64,000 nt of DNA, taken from assembly GCA_947683625.1 (NCBI GenBank), contig CANTUR010000114.1, positions 1,674,001 to 1,738,000 of the forward strand. Direction: 5' to 3'. Source of the DNA: Mallotus nudiflorus (lineage: Eukaryota > Streptophyta > Magnoliopsida > Malpighiales > Euphorbiaceae). Position 1 is the stretch's first letter, and every line of letters begins with the position of its first letter. A model generated the notes under the pieces. That model did no database searches, had not been told where the DNA came from, and saw nothing but the letters and a program-made list of their open reading frames with translations. Positions 33,150 through 45,031 of the stretch are shown piece after piece. Made by a program: the position numbers and the translations under genes.

Positions 33150-34190
33150 AGCTCAAGAATGCAGTGTCCACCTTTAGGCCACTTGAACCTATACATATGG
33201 ATTTGTTTGGACTAACTAGAGTTACTATTCTCAGTGGAATTCACTATGCTTGTGTATTAGTTGATGACTACTCTAGATACACTTGGATATTTTTTCTTGC
33301 TCATAAGAATGATGCATTTAAAGCTTTTGAAAATTTCTCAAAAAGAGTTAAAAAAGAAAAAGATTTTTGTATTTCTTTTATTAGAAGTGATCATGGAACT
33401 AAATTTGAAAATGAATTTTTTAAAATCTTTTGTAATGAAAATGGTATTTCTTATACATTTTCTTCTCATACAACACCTCAATAAAATGGGGTAGTTGAAA
33501 GGAAAAATATAACTTTTATAGAAATGGCTAGAATAATGCTCCACGAGTATAATTAGCCTCTATACTTTTAGGCAGAAGTTGTTAACATGTCTTGTTATAT
33601 TGCAAATCGAGTTTTCAAAAGAGTAAATTTAAATAAAACTTCTTATGAGCTATGGAATAATAAAAAACCCAAAATCTCATATTTAAAAGTATTTAGATAC
33701 AAGTGCTTAATATTAAATATCAAGGATAATCTTGAAAAATTTGATTCTAAAGTCGATGAAAAAAATTTCCTAAGCTATTCTACTTCTAGTAAAGCATATA
33801 GAGTGTTTAATAAGAGAACTCTAGTAGTTGAGGAGTTTATGCATGTTGTCTTTGATGATTCAAACTCACTTAATCCTAGAAATGATGTTTATAGTATTGA
33901 TAATCTTGTAGGTGACAATGAGATTATGGATACTCAAGAAGAAAATGCTAGTAAGCCTTTGGAACTTGAAGGTCCAAGGAAGGAGGACAATGAGGAGATA
34001 TCTCAACCTACCTTAAAGGATGAACTTTCAAAGGATTGGAAATTTAAGAAAGCTCATCCTCAAGATCTCATCATAGGTGACATTACAAAAGGGGTAACTA
34101 CTAGATATAAACTCAATTCTATTGTAAATTTAGCCTTGAATTCTCAAATCAAGCCAAAAAATGTTGATGATGCATTGAGTAATGAATTTT
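33150..34190 (+). pseudogene. Sirevirus-like integrase remnant
   Basis: Reads FRPLEPIHMDLFGLTRV, LVDDYSRYTWIFFLAHKNDAF and IRSDHGTKFENEFFKIFCNENGI, with the first two acidic core residues in place. TAA at 33482-33484 falls on the Gln of the conserved PQQNG segment, and TAG soon after replaces Trp in the YFWAE segment. The open frame 33587-34192 covers the region after the core (YIANRVFKRVNLNKTSYELW) and the linker to reverse transcriptase. Confidence 0.82.
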
Positions 34191-34201
34191 AGGTCCTTGC
34201 T

Positions 34202-35680
34202 ATGCAAGAAGAGTTAAATCAATTTGAGAGAAATAAGTTTTGGACCTTGGTTCCTAGACCTAAACATCATCCTATTATAGGCACCAAATGGGTGTTTAGA
34301 AATAAGATGAATGAACAAGGTGTCATAACTAGGAACAATGCTAGACTAGTGGCTAAAGGTTATAATCAAGAGAAAGACATTAATAATGATGAAACCTTTA
34401 CCCCTATTGAAAGGTTAAAAGCTATTATAATGCTACATTTGCATTATTCATGAATTTTAAACTTTATCAAATGGATGTTAGAATTGCATTTCTAAATGGT
34501 TTCATTGAAGAGGAGGTGTATGTTAAACAACCTCTAGGCTTTGAAAATTTTGATTCTCCAAATCATGTTTTTAAATTATCTAAAACATTATATGGATTAA
34601 AATAAGCTCTAATAGCTTATTTTGAAAGATTAAGTAACTTTCTTTTAGAAAAGGTTTTTCTAAAGGAAAAGTTGACACAACTCTTTTCATAAAGAAATCT
34701 AAGCATGATTTATTAATTGATCAAATTTATGTTGATGACATTATTTTTGGTGATACTAACCATTGCTTTTGTGAGGAATTTTCTAAGTTGATGCAAGGAG
34801 AATTTAAGATAAGTATGATGGGTGAGCTTAAGTTCTTCTTTGGACTTCAAATCAAGCAATGCAAAGATGGGACTTTCATCAATCAAATTAAATATGCTAG
34901 GGAAATTCTTAAAAAATTTGGAATGGATGAAGCTAAATCAAGCAAGATGCCTATGAGCACCACCACCAAACTCAACAAAAATGAGAATGGTAAACCTATT
35001 GTTGAAAAGTGATTTAGAGGTATGATCAAATCCCTTCTTTATTTAACTACTAGTAGACCAGACATCATGTTTACTATATGCTTGTATGCTAGGTTTCAAT
35101 ATAGTCCTAGAGAGTCTCATTTGAATGCTATCAAAAGGATTTTCAAATATCTTTATGGAACAATGCATTTAAGACTTTGGTATCCTAGGAATTCATCATT
35201 TGACTTAATTAGTTACTCAGATGTAGACTTTGTCGATAGTTTACTAGATAGAAAAAGCTCATTTAAAACTTGTCAAATTTTAGGTAATTGCTTAGTTTCC
35301 TGGTTTAGCAAGAAACAAGTTTCGATTGCCTTATCTACTGCTAAGGCAAAATATGTTGTAGCAAGTTATTGTTGTTCACAATTCTTATGGCAAAGATAAT
35401 AACTTAAGGACTATGGCATTGAATTTGATCATATTCCTATTAAATGTGACAATAAAAGTGCTATAAACCTTAGTAAGATTCCTGTTCAGCATTTTAGAAC
35501 TAAATATATTGATATTATACATAATTTCTTTCATGATCATGTGCAAAATGGTGATATTTTTCTTGAATTTATTGATACTAATCATCAATTAGCAGACATC
35601 TTTATCGAGCCTCTTTGTGAGGAGAGATTAACTATTATTAATCATGAACTTAGTATGATTGATGGTTCAAGTTTGTCTTG
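34202..35680 (+). pseudogene. Sirevirus-like reverse transcriptase and RNase H remnant
   Basis: The reverse transcriptase starts MQEELNQFERNKFWTLVPRP and TKWVFRNKMNEQG. After frameshifts it keeps the polymerase motif YVDDIIFG (about 34729-34752) and a GELKFFFGLQIKQ segment. RNase H follows at 35022-35640 with SRPDIMFTICLYARFQ, VSWFSKKQVSIALSTA and the tail LADIFIEPLCEERL. At least two frameshifts and several stops are present. Confidence 0.8.
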
Positions 35681-35699
35681 ACAACTTGATTAACTACTA

Positions 35700-36300
35700 T
35701 TTTGATGATTGGATTTGTGTGTTATTATATATTTTACTTATCTTTGTTTTCTGTTTATTTTTCGTATCTAATACCATTTTATAATTTCATGGCACATGAA
35801 TTCCCTTTCTAACACATCAATGGAAAATAATAGGCTAACTTATAAATACAGTTACGTTTTAAAAACACTTTCAATTACAAATGATATTATGATAAGTCAA
35901 GGATAGCTGGCAAATTAAAGAAAAACTAGCAAAGACTCACCAATTATGCGTAGCACTTCCTCAAGGAAATATTTACACTTAAGAGAAATGTCTATAAATT
36001 TCACTCCTCAATGATTTTAAGAGCGTTCTCTAAACAAATTTTGACAACATCTAAACTAGTAGTGTCAAAAGGAATAAATTAAAACTAAAAGAGAAGACAA
36101 GTATGAATTAAACATTCATGAAACCAAAGATCACCTTGTACTTATATTCATGTGATGGCTATAGATTTATGTATGGTAAATATTATTAAATTTCACATAA
36201 TGGAAGTGAATAAATACTACAAATATAAATGTTGATGGAGATTGTAATTGAGAATATAGGAGAGCTAACAAAATATCACATTACTTTCCTTTTGATTAGG
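35700..36300. other. Spacer between two copia elements
   Basis: No gene seen. It should contain the right LTR of the Sirevirus-like element if one survives, but no match to 29480-30516 is evident by eye. Confidence 0.4.
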
Positions 36301-36987
36301 TGGGTCCCACATGTAAGTGGGGACCCATAAAATTTGAAGTTAGTAGTAAAAAAAAAAAGAAGATAAAAGTAAAACTTGGCTGCTCTGAATTTTGGTGCAT
36401 GAAATTTTGGTTGAATATCAGCAAACTTTGCATGGCTATAAATTGCCATTCATTTTTGCAAGTAGTAGGAAGTTTTTTTTGTGAAGAAAAAATTTTAAGA
36501 GTGAAAATTAAGAAGCCCTTTGCATGTGAGGATGATTTTTGTGGGTGTGTGTAAGTAAGAAAAAATTGAGAGCTTTGGGTGAGTGAAAAATATGTGTGAG
36601 ATTCTCTTTTGTATAAAAGGAAAGAGAGAGAAAAATAAATATTATTTTGAGAGCCAATTTGTGAGGGTGTGAACCACAAATTGAGAGTTGTAATTTGTAA
36701 TCCCATTATTTTATAGTAGATGATTTAACTGGACCAGGTCTCATGATTTTTCCTTTTATAAGTTTTCCATGTATAAATTTATTGGCGTCCTATTTATTTT
36801 TCTTTATTTATACGATAGGTTTTATCGCCTATTTTGTTCACTCATTGGCTGATTTGACTGCATTATTATTATTATTATTTTAATTTGGCAGACTAAGCCG
36901 CCTTTCTATTATTGTCTACACTTCATTGTGTTTATTTATTTTGTAAAAATCTCATTTATTATCTAGTAGAAAAATTTTATTTTCCCA
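36301..36987 (+). repeat. Left LTR of the Tork-like element (approximate)
   Basis: Inferred from its position before the primer-binding site. It begins TGGGTCCCACATG and ends TTTTCCCA. The first bases form a hairpin (TGGGTCCC at 36301-36308 with GGGACCCA at 36320-36327). No second copy exists in the window, so the boundaries are tentative. Confidence 0.5.
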
Positions 36988-37352
36988 ATAAAGTGGTATT
37001 AGAGCTTAGTTGGTTAGAAAGTTTTATGTTTTTAGATAAAAATGGAGTATATAGGTAGCATGTTCAAAACTAGCTTCAATAAATTACTCAGCTTGGAAAT
37101 CAATGATGGAGGATTTTATACATGAAAAATCAATGGCAGCTTATCAAAACTGTCAATGGTCTAGCTGTTGGCAAACCGACGGACATGAAAAATGAAGATT
37201 AGGAAGTGCTCAATAGAAATTATGCAGCTCAAATTAGATAGTGGATTGATAGAAGCATTATATAGAGCATTGCTAAAGAAACTAATGCTTACAAGTTATG
37301 GGAAAAAGTAGAGAAGACATACACATAACCAAGTGCATAAAATGTAGCCAAT

Positions 37353-39125
37353 TTGATACACCGCCTCATTACCTTGAAATACAAATATGGAAGTAACATG
37401 TCAGAATACATTAATGACTTTAAAGGTATTGTAGATCAACTCTTAATAATGAACTATATATTTGATGACAATCAATTGGCAACATTTCTACTGATCTATT
37501 TGCCAAAAGCTGGGATATACTTTTTGTGTCCATTACAGATTTAGCTCCTAATGCAAAGGTGACCTTGGAGATGGTGAAGGATAAATTATTCAATGAAGAA
37601 TCCAGATAAATGGAAAATGGTGAAACATTTAAAGCTCTTCTATCAGAAAAATAAGAATGGTGTGGAAAAAACAAAAGTAGATCTCATTAGAATCAATAAA
37701 GGGGTCGTTAAAAATCTCGATCAAAGAAAGATGTCACTAGCCATCATTATGGTAGGCTTAGATATTTCAAAATGGAGTGTAGAAAATGGAAAGCTGAGCA
37801 ATCAAGGAATTAACCAACAGTAGCTTTATAAGCAAACACTGTAATAGCATGAGATGAAGTTAAAATTGTCCTAGATGACAACATCATCAATCTCATATAT
37901 GAAGATCAAACCTGGGTGGTTGACTCAGGTGCCTCCTTTCATGTCACTTCTAGGAAGGAGATTTTCTCATCCTATATTATTGGAGACTTTGGTTTGGTAC
38001 GTATGGGAAATGATGGAGCATCCAAAATTATCAGCATAGGAGACGTTTATTTGGAAATCAACATTGGATGCAAATTGCTCCTTAAGGATGTACAACATTT
38101 TTCAAACATTAGGCTAAATTTAATCTCCATCGGAAAGCTTGGCTGAAGGCTACAAAAGTTATTTTGGTAGAAATAAGTGGAAGCTTACTAAAGTAAATAA
38201 AATCTACTCCCTCTACACAACAGAAGTAAATTAAGATAGAAAATAATTGGACACATGTAATAGAGAAAGAAGTTCCAATCGAGTTATGGCCTAAATGACT
38301 CGGTGATATGAGTGAGAAAGGGCTTTAGAGGCTAGCAAGGAAAGATCTCTTACTTGGGATTAAAAGTGTACACCTACAGACTTGTGTTGATTATATTCAT
38401 GGAAAACAACATAGAGTTGCATTTTAGAGTTCCACACCATCAAGAAAACCAAATATTCTTGATTTGGTACATATTGATGTATGTATAATACAAACTAAAA
38501 GTCTTGGCTGTGCCATGTATTTTGTAACATTCATTGATGATTGCTCCATAAAATTATGGGCATTCAGTCTAAAAACCAAAGACCAAGTGCTAGAAGTTTT
38601 TAAGGAACTTCACACAAAGGTGGAAAGAGAAACTAGAAGACAGCTGAAGTATATTCATGCAAACAATGGTGGTGAATATAGAGGTCTATTTAAAGAATAT
38701 TATAGAATAGTCGACATCAATCTTGAGAAGTAATTACTAAAAATACCATAGTAAAATGGTGTTATGGAAAGGATGAATAAAATATTTTGTGAAAGAATCA
38801 GATGTATGCTTTCAAATGAAAAATTGCTAATCTCTTTTTAGGGGGAGGCAATGAGAACTTCAATTAATCTAATCAACCTAGCACCTTTAGTTCCACTTAA
38901 TGGTGACATACCATAAAGAGCACAAATTGAAAAGGATATTTCTTATGAGCATTTGAAAGTGCTCGATTGCAGAGCCTTTATTCATATTCCACGAGATGAA
39001 AGAACCAAGTTTGATGGAAAATTGAAGGAATGTATATTCTTATGTTATGCTCATGAAGAATTTGGCTATAGACTCTAGGATCCTATTGACAAAAAGATTA
39101 TTAGAAGTGGAGATGTTATCTTCTT
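37353..39125 (+). pseudogene. Tork-like gag, protease and integrase remnants
   Basis: Gag piece: LIHRLITLKYKYGSNMSEYINDFKGIVDQL. Protease: VVDSGASFHVTSRKEIFSSY, then LLKDVQHFSNIRLNLISIGKL (37916-38146). Integrase: LVHIDVCIIQTKSLGCAMYF, FVTFIDDCSIKLWAF and IHANNGGEYRG. In the last the second core Asp of SDNGGEY has become Asn. Stops TAG and TAA at 38749-38754 occupy both Gln positions of PQQNG. The frame also has a Trp-to-stop at about 38840. Confidence 0.78.
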
Positions 39126-39127
39126 TG

Positions 39128-42100
39128 TGTTAGTGATATGCATTAGGTCAATCATGTATGACCATGTTTTGACTTTATCATTTTATTAATAAAGAGGCAT
39201 TTTCATTATCATTTTTTGTTATGATAATTACTTGAATAGTTAATTCTTCTTAAGGTTATCAAGCATGTGACTTGATAGTAAAACCCTTAGATTAAATATG
39301 AGTTCTATTCAAATTATCCCTAGTCATTATAATGTATGAAGGCTAGTTGAAGCGGGTCAAATTGTATACCCTAGTCTCTAAGAACTTAGTATAGAGCAAG
39401 TAGGGTGTCGAACACTCAGGATTTGGTCAGAATTTATATTAACCGAGTAGATACTTTGATGGATAGGCAGAAAATTATAAATGAAGATATTTAATGGTTC
39501 TATTTAATTCTAAACTACTAAGGAAATACTAATTACTCTAACTATTCTAAAATATTAAAACAAACAATATGAGTATGGGAAAAACACAAATTAGAACCAA
39601 ATAAGAACTTAAACATAGTTATCATAAAATAAGTTGATTGGAAATTAGCCTACAGTCTTTAAAAGCAACTCTCATTTCAATTAAAGGTATTTTCTCCTAA
39701 AGTCTACAAGCACTCTCATTGTATTGTAGAGATAAGAGAAAATCATAAAGCATATTATACTAATTATATCTCCCTTAAGAGGAATTCCCTTTACGATACC
39801 CAGTAAAATTGCAGTCTTAAGTAAATTCAATTATCTTCCACCAAATTCTCTTTACGATACCCAGCAAAAGATTGACAAGTTACATATGGGGATCAAGTAT
39901 ACATAAACACAAGTAAGGACTAATTGAAATTAAATAATAAAAGATATAAGATAAAGATGTAGTTCTTATTTAATTCATCATTATAATTCCCATACAAAAA
40001 GACTTAGCCTAGATACATGATTAAGAAGCAACAAAAGAAGATCAAATTCAACATAGAAAGAAAAGATAAAGAATTGAGTAAGTAAGACTCCCTTCTATGA
40101 CTTATAAAGATTTTTTTTTGATACTTAGGATGATCTCCTCTTGCCCTTGGCTTTTGTCTCCTTCAATTGTTATATAATGACTATCACCAAAATTAAAAGA
40201 TAATAGTACTTATAAAACACTCTATTGATTCATATGTTTTTCTTATGTTATTTCTCTCTATTTGAGTTCATTCCTTTCTTCAGACTAGAAAGGATGTATA
40301 TATATAGGTTGGAATCTACTGGAAGTGTCTAGAATAAGATTGAACTTGGAAATGGACCACTTGACATGAAAAGTCACCATCCTGTGCAGATGCTGTAACT
40401 TTAAGGGAAATTTCGTCCATCTAGATGGCTTTAACTCTAGAAAGTTTCTTCATGAAAGTTGTATTAAATTCTGTTCTCTATCTAGAGAAACTTAAATCAC
40501 CTAATTTGGATGTCTGTAGATGGATTTATGGCCAAAATACAAAAACTGCTCAAACTAGAAAATTGCGTCTTTATGACTAGGCATGAGTGTGACGACTCAT
40601 CACAGAAACTCTCGGTGATGACTCATCACCCTTCCTTGTTGATCCAATCTTGTTCCCTTTTACTTCTATCTTACTCCAATCAATTCCAAGTGTCTTCTAA
40701 AGCACATTTAAGCCCTAAATCATTCATAGAACTTACATAATAAGTCCTATTGATAATCAAGCAAAAACATCCATTCACTAATCAAACAAACACATAAAAC
40801 ATAATGAAATGAAATGAAAATAGACCTTAACAAGCCTAAATAACTATGCATATTTGCATTTTATCACTAGTATAGTATTGACTGATGATTATGTTTTACT
40901 AATCATGAATATGAGATATTAAGTCAACTCATAGGTACTTATTTGAGAAATAATTTATTGAATTAACCCATCATGAGAATATTAATTTTCATAAGTAATT
41001 CTCATCATAGTAATATTGATTTAGTCCTCTGACTTTGAAATCACCATGGATTTCTATATAACTATTTTGTATTTTGACACAATCTAACATTATCTTTAAC
41101 TAGATGATAAAATAGATTGTTGTTGGATATGAAATGAGTTATGTGAAGAATATGAGTGATTGAGAAGGAAGTTGTCCCTCATTTAATCTAAGTAAGATAA
41201 CTATGGGCCCCTTGATAAGATAGATTGAGGAAAATACATGGCCATGCTAATGGGAATTGATAAAGAGCTATTATTCTCAGTCTACTTAAAATTAAGAAAT
41301 AATATAATTGAATTGTATAAGGATGATAGAAACCATGCCTTATATTCAATCAAGATATCATGTGATAAAAGGATTATAATATTCACTATAAATTAGGTTC
41401 TATCAGATTATCAACCTTCATATGACTTGGGTAGTCATAATGTCTTGCTAGAGGCCACTTATGACATGTAGGCCTAAAGAAGGATTTCAAGCCCACTGCC
41501 AATGTCATGTGAACATATAGGTTTACACACTTAGAATAGGCCCAAAATGAATATAGGTTCACCAAGCCCAATAAAGCTTTGTGGAAATAAATAAATATAT
41601 ATATGTATATATTTATTTATTTAAGGTAATGGTTATTTAAAATAAATAGGAAACTATAAATAAATAATTAGAATATACCAAAAACATTTTAGTAAATGCA
41701 AAATTACCAAAAATTCATTTTGGTAAATGAAACCCTAATTAAAAGGTTTATAAATATGACATATTCTTTAGGGTTTCACATACCTTTTATTTTGCCATTA
41801 AATTCATTTTCTCTCCCTTTGAGAAAACAAAAACATAGAGTTCTTTAGTTCTTGAGTTATGAGACAATCAACAAAAAGGTGCTAGCACATAAGTTTTGAT
41901 TCAAGGGCTGTTTGTGTGGATACTTGTGTCCGACCTAGAAAACTAAAAGCTCGAGGTAGGGTGTCACTGGAGTGAACCTCCTCTTATCCTTCCATCTTTC
42001 TTGCCTATTCTTGCATCTATGGTAAGGTTTTTGGAAACCTAAATCAATCAATTAATCAAATTACATGGAACTTGGTTTGGGTTTATGATTAAATTTTTAA

Positions 42101-42134
42101 ATTGTTGCTATGTTTTAAATTGCATAACCCAACA
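39128..42134 (+). mobile_element. Solo LTR, same family as 962-2498, nested in the Tork-like element
   Basis: Begins TGTTAGTGATATGC and ends CCCAACA, flanked by CTTTG (39123-39127) and CTTTA (42135-42139), a TSD with one G-to-A change. It matches the reverse complement of 962-2498 over its whole length except for the insert at 39348-40866. Without that insert and its TSD copy it is 1483 bases. The host frame is split exactly at this point (..VIFF | DQTIKDI..), which proves insertion. A TATA-like tataaatatg at about 41748 supports the plus orientation. Confidence 0.88.
39348..40866 (-). mobile_element. Solo LTR (gypsy-like), 1519 bp, TSD CTAGT, nested
   Basis: Starts TGAAGCGGGTC and ends CATTTTATCA on the plus strand, with perfect TSDs CTAGT at 39343-39347 and 40867-40871. 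The related LTR at 962-2498 lacks this block and shows the empty site (ggctagtatga in reverse complement), so both boundaries are secure. No coding content. Minus orientation is inferred only from the reverse-complement start TGATAAAATGC, which resembles Ty3/gypsy LTR starts. Confidence 0.88.
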
Positions 42135-42780
42135 CTTTAAAGATTAAACCATTAAAGATATCAAGAGAAAGGTGGAGCATAAAAAAATTGAAGAATGTCT
42201 AGTAAATATGGAGTTAGTTCCTCTACTTGCTAGTCATAATGAAGGGGGAGCCTTACTAGAATGTAGTGAAAAGGGAGCTAGTGAGGATGTTGCTAATGAA
42301 CCTCTCATTGTATAACCTAATTTGAGAAGATCAATAAAAGGGTGAAAAGAAAGTTGTAAATACCTTTTAAATGATTATGTGACACTTACTAAAAGAGGAG
42401 AACCCAAGTGCTATGAAGAAGTGACTTTGGGTGAACATAAAGAAAAATGGGTAGAAGCTACATAGAAGGAGATGAAATCCTTGCAAGAAAATAATACCTT
42501 TGAACTGGTGCAACTTCTTAAAGGCAAAAGATCACTCAAGAATAAATGGGTGTTTAAATTAAAGCACAAAGAAAATAACTCATAGCCAATGTACAAGGCT
42601 AGGCTGGTTATGGAAGGCTTTAGATAGAAAAAGGGCATTGCTTTTGAAGAAATATTTTCACTAGTTATAAAAATGTCTTCAATCTGAGTAGCACTCAGGT
42701 TAGTAGCTAGCATGAACTTAGAGATTCAATAACTTGATGTAAAGATGACATTCCTTTATGGAGATCTAGATGAGGAGTTG
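42135..42780 (+). pseudogene. Tork-like reverse transcriptase remnant (5' part)
   Basis: Resumes the interrupted frame with DQTIKDIKRKVEHKK, followed by GEPKCYEEVTLGEHKEKWVEA, MKSLQENNTFELVQLLKGKR, KNKWVFKLKHKENN and the RLVASMNLEIQ / VKMTFLYGDLDEEL region. It has stops at Gln and Trp positions and ends at the AT tract, so the catalytic YVDD part is absent. Confidence 0.78.
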
Positions 42781-42800
42781 ATATATATATATATATATAT
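42781..42800. repeat. (AT)10 microsatellite at an element junction
   Basis: Lies exactly where the Tork-like reverse transcriptase frame stops and unrelated sequence begins. Confidence 0.9.
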
Positions 42801-43857
42801 CATGAGTTAGCTTGAGATTTATTAAGAGTAATATTTCTATTTTTTCTTTCCTTAATATGTTTAAAGATCATGTCACGCTTGGAGAGAATGCAATGACTCA
42901 GTGACTATACAGAGTTCAAAAGAAATAAACCTTATCTTAATCAGGCTCGTATAATTTGTACTGCCATAATCTAAAGAACTGAAGAACAAAAAGAAAGACT
43001 TAGATAATTGATATCAAATCTTGCTTGATACAAAATATAGTCTGAACATACTTTGATTGAACATGTTAAAATAGTAAACAACATGATTAAAGAAATAACT
43101 CATAAGAGCAAAGTATTAAGTGATTATTATAAGTACCATTCGTTATTGTACACATTGCCATTAGAGTATGCAAAAGCCCTTATAAATCTTAGGTTAAAAG
43201 GAGATTATATGGATTATGGAGATTTAGCCACTGACTGTCACATCATGTTAAGTGAAAAAACTATAACTTATAAGACATTAGTATACTTATTTTTGGAGGA
43301 AAACACTTGGAAGGATTTAAGTAAAACCTCCAAACTTACTATTAGTCCAAACCTAAGTACTTTAAAAGGTTGTACCCTAAATTTTCCTTGGTTGAATAAA
43401 ATGGTCACTAGTATTATGGATAAAGAAAATTCTGAAGATTCAATTCCAAGGAGAATTAAGTATAGTTCATTGAATTAGCATTACGTAAATTGTTCATGTA
43501 CATATTGTTGTTTTATGTATTGTTTATTGAATGTCTTACATAATGTTATTATGTATTAAACATCTTGTTTTATATATTATGAAGTTTTGTTTATTAAATT
43601 CATTATTGTGTTATACTTCATACTATGGGCATTCTATGATTGGTAGAATTCATGGGAATTCTCATCTAGAATTATATTGGCGCAATTTAAATTAAGTTAT
43701 AAAATTTTGAAATTTGAGATTAAATGATGATTAGGAACATAGTGAACTTTCTCATTTAATTCATATGAAAATATTTGTTAATTTAATTTGAAATTGTGAC
43801 TTGATGATGTGTATACATAATTGCATTTATAATGTCTCTTGTAGTTTATGACTAATT
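42801..43857 (+). other. Junction DNA with an unassigned 141-codon open frame
   Basis: Open frame 43053-43478 (MIEHVKIVNNMIKEITHKSK ... LYTLPLEYAKALINLRLKGD) has the look of a copia gag middle part (a short helix, then a 'LP.EY....' segment), but I cannot place it in a known element. No zinc knuckle follows. From 43480 to 43857 the DNA is non-coding, probably the leader of the copia element that starts at 43858. Confidence 0.4.
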
Positions 43858-44985
43858 ATGACATCTAAGAATATCATAGTTGAACTAAATAAGGATAAGA
43901 AATTGAATCGTGATAATTACAACATATGGCACTTGAAAATGCAATATGTCCTTGATGAGAAAGAAGCTTTAAAGGTTATTAATAATATTATGGAAGAGCC
44001 TAAATCTAGTGAGAGAAATGTGAATAATGCAAAACATAGGCGCGATATGGCTACTTTTAGTGCATGGAAGAAGAAGGATTCCACTGCTAAAGGAATTCTC
44101 ATAAGTGCCATGAATGATGATTTGGTATATGAGTACTAATAGTACCCAATTGCAAATGCTATATGGGTCACTTTGAGGAAAAAGTTTGGAGGCATAATTG
44201 TATCTCAACTAAGACAGTTGACCATTAAGTTTGACACTTATAAGAAAATCCTAATAAGCCTATGAAATAACACTTGAAGGATATGTTAAACATGATCATG
44301 GAACTTAAAGCAGTTGGGCACAACCTCACTGATGAACAATAAGTTCAAGTTATTATCTGGTCTCTCCTTGATAGCTGGGAGCATATGAAAGTGAATATGA
44401 CTCATAATGAGAACACTAAGAACTTTACTGATATTGTGCACCACTTGGAATTAGAAGATGAGTGCCTTGGGGCTATTAAGCCAAATGCTCATGCATATGT
44501 GGCTGAGTCAAGTACCAGAAGGGCTTTTGGTTTTAAGCTCAAGAAATTAAATAATAATTGGAAAGGCAAGGCAAGATGAATGAGACTAGACGTGGACCAA
44601 AGAAAGGAAACAAGCAATTTAAACACAAAAGAGGAAAGCATGGTGGATGAAAGGATAAGACTAAAGTGACTTGTTACAATTATGGTAACCTTGGTCATTT
44701 TGCTCATGAATGCACTAAGCCTAAAAAGGTATTGTCTTATCTAACTTCTTCTAAAAGAAGCTATATTTCTGAAATTTTTATTTCTAGTACTATATTGCTC
44801 CTTAAAACTCATCCTATGTGGACTATAAGCTTAAAAGCCATAGACCATGTAGCTAAAGATAGAAATGAATTTATGGAATTTCATCAAATTCCAAATGGAA
44901 CAAAGTGGAGTTATGCAGGCAATAATACAAGAGCTAAAGTTAAAGGAATTGGCCCATGCAAATTAGATTTGCAAGAAGGCTGAAT
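43858..44985 (+). pseudogene. Copia gag and protease-like remnant
   Basis: Opens MTSKNIIVELNKDKKLN, then NYNIWHLKMQYVLDEKEALK, a well-preserved copia gag N-terminus of about 93 residues before TAA. The zinc knuckle CYNYGNLGHFAHEC (44671-44712) has Tyr in place of the second Cys (TAT for TGT). Later pieces correspond to the protease part of the polyprotein. Confidence 0.72.
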
Positions 44986-45031
44986 CCTATACCTACATGA
45001 TGTTCTATATGCTCCTGATATTTGATGAAAT

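Larger units (their letters stand above)
29480..35700 (+). mobile_element. Sirevirus-like Ty1/copia element, degenerate, right LTR not recognised
   Basis: The initiator-Met primer-binding site TGGTATCAGAGC (30519-30530) follows an LTR-like block that ends CA at 30516; the left boundary is only approximate. A very long gag is followed by protease remnants, integrase, reverse transcriptase and RNase H in copia order. The extended gag with a Glu/Lys/Leu-rich, coiled-coil-like second half after the zinc knuckle is typical of Sireviruses. Stops and frameshifts are frequent. After RNase H (about 35680) no copy of the left LTR was recognised, so the right end is deleted or too diverged to see by eye. 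Confidence 0.75.
36301..42780 (+). mobile_element. Tork/Tnt1-like Ty1/copia element, interrupted by a solo LTR and truncated
   Basis: A left LTR (about 36301-36987) is followed by a decayed primer-binding site TGGTATTAGAGC at 36994-37005. Internal pieces on the plus strand are gag (37100-37800), protease (VVDSGASFHVTSRKE at 37915), integrase (38464-38760) and the integrase C-terminal part up to SGDVIFF (39125). A 3-kb solo LTR then interrupts the frame, and DQTIKDI resumes right after it at about 42144. Reverse transcriptase continues to GDLDEEL and stops at an (AT)10 tract. RNase H and the right LTR are missing. Confidence 0.8.

Noticed and set aside
33587..34192. A 201-codon host gene
   Set aside because: Its sequence matches the integrase C-terminal region and linker of a Sirevirus-like copia polyprotein, and it sits between integrase and reverse transcriptase remnants.
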